A stretch of 64,000 nt of DNA, from contig NZ_KQ948944.1 in NCBI RefSeq assembly GCF_001514235.1, positions 1-64,000 on the forward strand. Direction: 5' to 3'. Position 1 is the stretch's first letter; each line of letters starts with the position of its first letter. A program made the translations under genes and the position numbers. The notes under the pieces are model-generated. The model was given only the letters and a program-made list of their open reading frames with translations, had not been told where the DNA came from and searched no databases. Below are positions 60,469 through 64,000 of the stretch, one piece after another. The DNA is from Streptomyces caeruleatus (lineage in GTDB: Bacteria; Actinomycetota; Actinomycetes; Streptomycetales; Streptomycetaceae).

Positions 60469-61330
60469 GCGCTGTCGCATCCGGGGGCGGCGTGCGCCCC
60501 ACCCGCCGCGCGGTGGCCCTCACCACCGGCCTGCTGATCCTCTTCCTGATCTACTCGCTCGCCCCGACGTGGTTCCTGATCGTCTCCGCCACCAAGAACC
60601 AGACGGACCTGTACTCCACCTTCGGCCTGTGGTTCTCTCCAACCACCTGGCGGACAACGTCCAGGAGATCTGGACCTACCACGACGGGGTGTTCACCCGC
60701 TGGATCGGCAACTCGATCCTCTACTCCACGCTCGGCGCGGCCGGGTCCACCCTGGTCTCGCTCGCCGCCGGTTACGGGATGTCGAAGTTCGACTTCCGCG
60801 GCCGGGGCGCGCTGCTCGCGGTCATCGTCGGTGCCTCGCTGCTGCCGAGCACCCTGCTGGCCTTCCCGCTCTATCTCGTCTTCGCCCAGATCGGCCTGAC
60901 CAACACCATCTGGTCGGTGCTCATCCCGTACTTCATCAATCCGTTCGGGGTCTATCTGGGCAAGGTCTACGCCGACAGCTCCATCCCCACCGAACTGATG
61001 GAGGCCGCGCGTCTCGACGGCGCCGGTGAGCTGCGGATCTTCTGGTCGGTCGCGCTGCGCCTGATGCGGACCGGCGGCATCACCATCTTCATGCTCGTCT
61101 TCATCGACATCTGGAACAACTTCTTCCTCCCCTTGTTCATGCTCACCGGCGAGCGGACCTTCCCCGTGAGTCTGGGTCTGTACTCCCGGCTCCAGCAGGC
61201 GCAGACCGCCCGCGACATGAACACCCTCGTGCTCACCGGGTCCCTGCTGTCGATCGTTCCCCTCGCGGTCTTCATGTTCGCGCTCCAGAAGTACTGGCGC
61301 AGCGGAATCTCATGGGCAGCCTCAAGTAAA
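60465..61330 (+). pseudogene. ABC sugar permease 2, frameshifted
   Basis: MalG-type permease. The first 50 residues (TGLLILFLIYSLAPTWFLIV) are in one frame. Near 60640 it shifts, and SNHLADNVQEIWTYHDGVF, the helices and the EAA loop ELMEAARLDGAGELRIFWSV follow in another frame. The expected final MGSLK-stop lies in a third frame, so the second frame runs on without a stop into the next gene. At least one and probably two single-base lesions are present. Confidence 0.8.
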
Positions 61331-61339
61331 GGATCAGCC

Positions 61340-64000
61340 GTGCCCAACGCACCCAGAAGACGTGACGTCCTGAAGTACGCCGGCACCACCGGCGTCGCCG
61401 CGGCCGGCCTCGGCCTGCTGAACTCCCAGTCCGCCGCCGCGGCTCCGGCCGCGGACGCCGCCTTCCAGCCGGCCGTCTGCAAGCCCCTGGACATCGTTGT
61501 CTTCGGCGACGATGGCTCCGAGTCGGCGCACGGTCTCACCGCCACGCTCTCCGACCCGGTCACCGGCGGCCTCGGCCAGAAGGCCCGTGTCCTCAACCCC
61601 ACCGAACCGGCCGGGTATTGGGGCGGCACTCTGAAGTTCGACGTCGCTGTCAGCCCGACCGCGACCACCTATGTCACCGTGCGGCTGTGGGGCGACGACT
61701 ACGACTCCACTTCGCAGCAGGCGGCGTCCGGCAAGAACATGTGGCGGCTACAGCTGTTCTGCGACGGCCTCCAGGTCGGCTACCAGGACGAGGGGGCCGT
61801 CGACAGTCTGGACATCCTCGACACCTCGCCGCGCACGCCCGGCCGGTTCTTCTTCCACACCCTGCCGCTGCCGGAGAAGCTGACGGCGGGCAAGAAGAAG
61901 GTGACGCTGGAGATCCGCTCGATGGGCCGCATCTGGTCCTACGGCCAGAACGCCGACCAGCTCTACCACAAGATGACCACGCCGTCACGGGGCATCTACC
62001 GCCTCTACACCCACACCGAGCCGTACTTCGTCCCGCCCAAGGGCGAGGTGCAAGGTCCCGCGCCGGTGCCGACGGCCCGTACCGTCGAGGGCCCCGAGGC
62101 GCTGGAGGCGGTGCGCCAACGCGTCGCCAAGGACCAGAAGTTCTACCTGCCCAGCGCCAACCCCGCCGGCATGGACGCCTTCGCCTTCCAGTCGCTCGCC
62201 GAGGGCTACCTCTGGTCCGGCAGCCCCGCGTACCAGAACCCGGCGGCGCTGGACCGGGTCCTGCGCGCCCTCGACGGCCGGTACATGGCGTGGAAGAACG
62301 ACTCAACCGTGATGACCGGCTCCGACCAGCAGTGGCAGGGCTTCGGCCGGGTCGGTCTTGTGCTGGCGCTGCTCTGGGAGCACCTGGGCAACCGCCTGGA
62401 CGAGAAGGTGACCGGCTCGCCGTACGAGATCTCCAACCCCGGTTTCGAGGAGGGCGGCGACACTCCCATGGGCTGGGAGGTGCCGGGCTGGGGGAAGACC
62501 GCCGACGCCTCCTGGGCGCGGGACACCAGCGTCTCCCGTTCGGGCTCCGCCTCGCTCAAGGTCACGGCGAGCGCGGCGAACGGCTTCATCACCGTCTACT
62601 CCTCCCCCAAGACCCGGGTCGGCAAGGGCACTTACACATACGGCGCGTGGATCAGGACGGACGGCGTCACCGGCACCGGCGCCCACATCGACCCGCTGTT
62701 CTTCGACGCGAGCGGCAAGCTCGTCGGCAGCGACCACCGGAAGTACGCCACCACCGGCACCCATGGCTGGGAGCAGGTCTCCCTGGACCTGGAGACGCCC
62801 GACGGCGCCACCCAGGTGGAGTTCCACTTGCGGCTGAGCGGCCCGGGCACGGCCTGGTTCGACGACCTGACCGTCACCCTGCCCGCAGACACCGCAACCC
62901 CCGAGCAACCGGTGAGCCGAGCCGCGTACGTCGACATGCTGAAGTCGAGCCGGGACTACTGGCGTCAGCACTTCCCGCACTACACCAACAAGTCGCAGAT
63001 CTGCGCCATCGGCATCTACCAGGCCAACCGCGGCCTCGGCCTGCTGGCCCCGGAGCTCGCCCTGCCGGAGGAGAAAGCCCGCGACTACATGTACCAGTCC
63101 CTCGGCATGAAGCCCTACTTCGGCAAGGAGGACGCCTACGGCAACCCCACCAAGCCGCTCGGCGAGAGCTACCACCAGGTCAGCCGGGCCGGTCTGACCC
63201 GCGAACTGGGGTACGTGGGCAGCTACGGCGAGGTCCACGACTGGCTGGTCATGATGTACGAGTCGGTCACGCGCGGATACCGGGGCCAGGAGGCGCCGGA
63301 GCTGCGCGAGCAGATGGTGAAGATCATCAAGGCCCGGGGGCGGTTCCGGGTCGTCGACGTCGACGAGACGGGCGCCCGCGTCTCCCGTATCGAGACGGTC
63401 GTCGGCTGGCGCAACGAGGTCTACCCCGGTGAGGTCGCCTACGCCTCCTGTACGGCGTGGGACTCGCACCCGGTGATGTCGGCGGCGGTGTTCAAGGACC
63501 CGGACATCGTCGGCTGGACCCAGAAGATGGTCGACGACGGGCAGTTCTACAAGCAGCTGGACCTGCTCATCCACCACACCTGGACCCGCGTCGGCCTCGC
63601 CGGACTGCGGCTGGTCTCCCGCGACTGGGACGCATTCCAGGCCCTCCCGGCCCGCCCGGGTCGCATCCCCACCGCCTGGGGACGGCCCGACTTCGTCTTC
63701 ACCGACGAGGAGAACGGCGTCCTGGCCGTGAAGAACGGCGAGGAACTCCTCTTCGCCTCCCTGTACTGGCGCGCCCGCCAGGGCATCAACGACTACGCCC
63801 GCATCCACCACCTCACCCCCACCGACCAGCGCTCCGCGACGATCCGCCAGCGCTCGGCCGGCGCCACCGACGACACGTACACGGTCCACGACTGGATCCT
63901 GTGGGACTACGCGATCAACGACCCCGGGGCCGGGCACATCCCGCCCGGCGGCTTCCCGCCGCCCGGCGACACCCTGCACCAGACGCTGGCCGGTGACGTC
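61340..64000 (+). CDS. Large Tat-exported carbohydrate-related protein (3' end outside window)
   Basis: At least 887 residues from GTG 61340 (AAAGGA upstream), open to the window end. A twin-arginine signal is clear: RRRDVLKYAG followed by a hydrophobic Ala/Gly-rich core ending near residue 35. Residues ~370-520 form a carbohydrate-binding beta-sandwich-like module (ISNPGFEEGG, SGSASLKVTA, TWFDDLTVTL-like end). The rest resembles large Streptomyces Tat-secreted proteins with a helical (alpha/alpha) catalytic-like domain, perhaps a polysaccharide lyase or glycoside hydrolase. The catalytic type is not identified. It belongs to the sugar importer operon. Confidence 0.75.
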   Translation, partial: MPNAPRRRDVLKYAGTTGVAAAGLGLLNSQSAAAAPAADAAFQPAVCKPLDIVVFGDDGSESAHGLTATLSDPVTGGLGQKARVLNPTEPAGYWGGTLKFDVAVSPTATTYVTVRLWGDDYDSTSQQAASGKNMWRLQLFCDGLQVGYQDEGAVDSLDILDTSPRTPGRFFFHTLPLPEKLTAGKKKVTLEIRSMGRIWSYGQNADQLYHKMTTPSRGIYRLYTHTEPYFVPPKGEVQGPAPVPTARTVEGPEALEAVRQRVAKDQKFYLPSANPAGMDAFAFQSLAEGYLWSGSPAYQNPAALDRVLRALDGRYMAWKNDSTVMTGSDQQWQGFGRVGLVLALLWEHLGNRLDEKVTGSPYEISNPGFEEGGDTPMGWEVPGWGKTADASWARDTSVSRSGSASLKVTASAANGFITVYSSPKTRVGKGTYTYGAWIRTDGVTGTGAHIDPLFFDASGKLVGSDHRKYATTGTHGWEQVSLDLETPDGATQVEFHLRLSGPGTAWFDDLTVTLPADTATPEQPVSRAAYVDMLKSSRDYWRQHFPHYTNKSQICAIGIYQANRGLGLLAPELALPEEKARDYMYQSLGMKPYFGKEDAYGNPTKPLGESYHQVSRAGLTRELGYVGSYGEVHDWLVMMYESVTRGYRGQEAPELREQMVKIIKARGRFRVVDVDETGARVSRIETVVGWRNEVYPGEVAYASCTAWDSHPVMSAAVFKDPDIVGWTQKMVDDGQFYKQLDLLIHHTWTRVGLAGLRLVSRDWDAFQALPARPGRIPTAWGRPDFVFTDEENGVLAVKNGEELLFASLYWRARQGINDYARIHHLTPTDQRSATIRQRSAGATDDTYTVHDWILWDYAINDPGAGHIPPGGFPPPGDTLHQTLAGDV

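Overview
The window looks like Streptomyces or a close relative. It is very GC-rich, coding third positions are almost always G or C, and it carries a complete conservon (CvnA-D), PucR, TetR, LacI and LuxR regulators, a SpoIIE-type phosphatase and several actinobacterial insertion sequences. I see no rRNA, tRNA or CRISPR. The dense mix of accessory pathways, insertion sequences and broken genes suggests a chromosome-arm region. All calls come from reading the sequence; no database search was run.

Region 1 (1-5.2 kb) holds a sugar-nucleotide reductase, a GNAT enzyme, a UDP-glucose dehydrogenase-type enzyme, an aminotransferase remnant and two poorly known proteins. Region 2 (5.3-20.5 kb) is a biosynthetic cluster for a prenylated p-aminobenzoate. 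It has a fused PabA-PabB, PabC, an AurF-type N-oxygenase, an arylamine N-acetyltransferase homologue, a UbiA prenyltransferase, a polyprenyl diphosphate synthase, two P450s and two methyltransferases, one resembling geranyl-diphosphate methyltransferases. It ends with a block of MEP-pathway genes (ispH, dxs, ispG) and a LuxR-type regulator. The gene set matches the logic of benzastatin/virantmycin biosynthesis, where an N-acetoxy prenylated PABA is cyclised by a P450 acting as a nitrene transferase. One P450 here lacks the I-helix acidic residue needed for ordinary oxygen activation. The three MEP genes carry large internal deletions, and the prenyl synthase has an N-terminal frameshift.

Region 3 (20.5-31.8 kb) contains a PucR regulator, the remnant of a LuxR response regulator, an IS5-family element inserted in an enoyl-CoA hydratase gene, the intact conservon, and then a graveyard of a decayed IS5-like element, a decayed IS701-family element and a decayed DUF4097 gene. 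Region 4 (31.2-50.1 kb) is a catabolic island built around two divergent groups. Leftward are HyuA, a HyuB fused to a Cys-rich domain like the acetone carboxylase gamma subunit, an aryl-acid AMP ligase, a salicylyl-CoA-hydroxylase-like flavoprotein and TetR. Rightward are a maleate-isomerase-type enzyme, a VOC protein, an 81-residue protein, a hydrolase, an SDR and a thiolase. A Baeyer-Villiger monooxygenase with its own divergent PucR regulator lies beside it. The parts suggest ketone carboxylation or oxygenation, CoA activation and thiolysis; the substrate is unknown.

Region 5 (50.1-53.4 kb) has a PAS-GAF-SpoIIE phosphatase and a Met-rich membrane protein. Region 6 (53.5-64 kb) is a LacI-controlled carbohydrate locus: a GH127 beta-L-arabinofuranosidase, a 2-hydroxyacid dehydrogenase, an ABC sugar importer and a large Tat-exported protein cut by the window end. 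LacI, GH127 and both permeases are frame-disrupted. Across the window many genes show small deletions or single-base frameshifts, so genome decay and assembly error both need to be considered.
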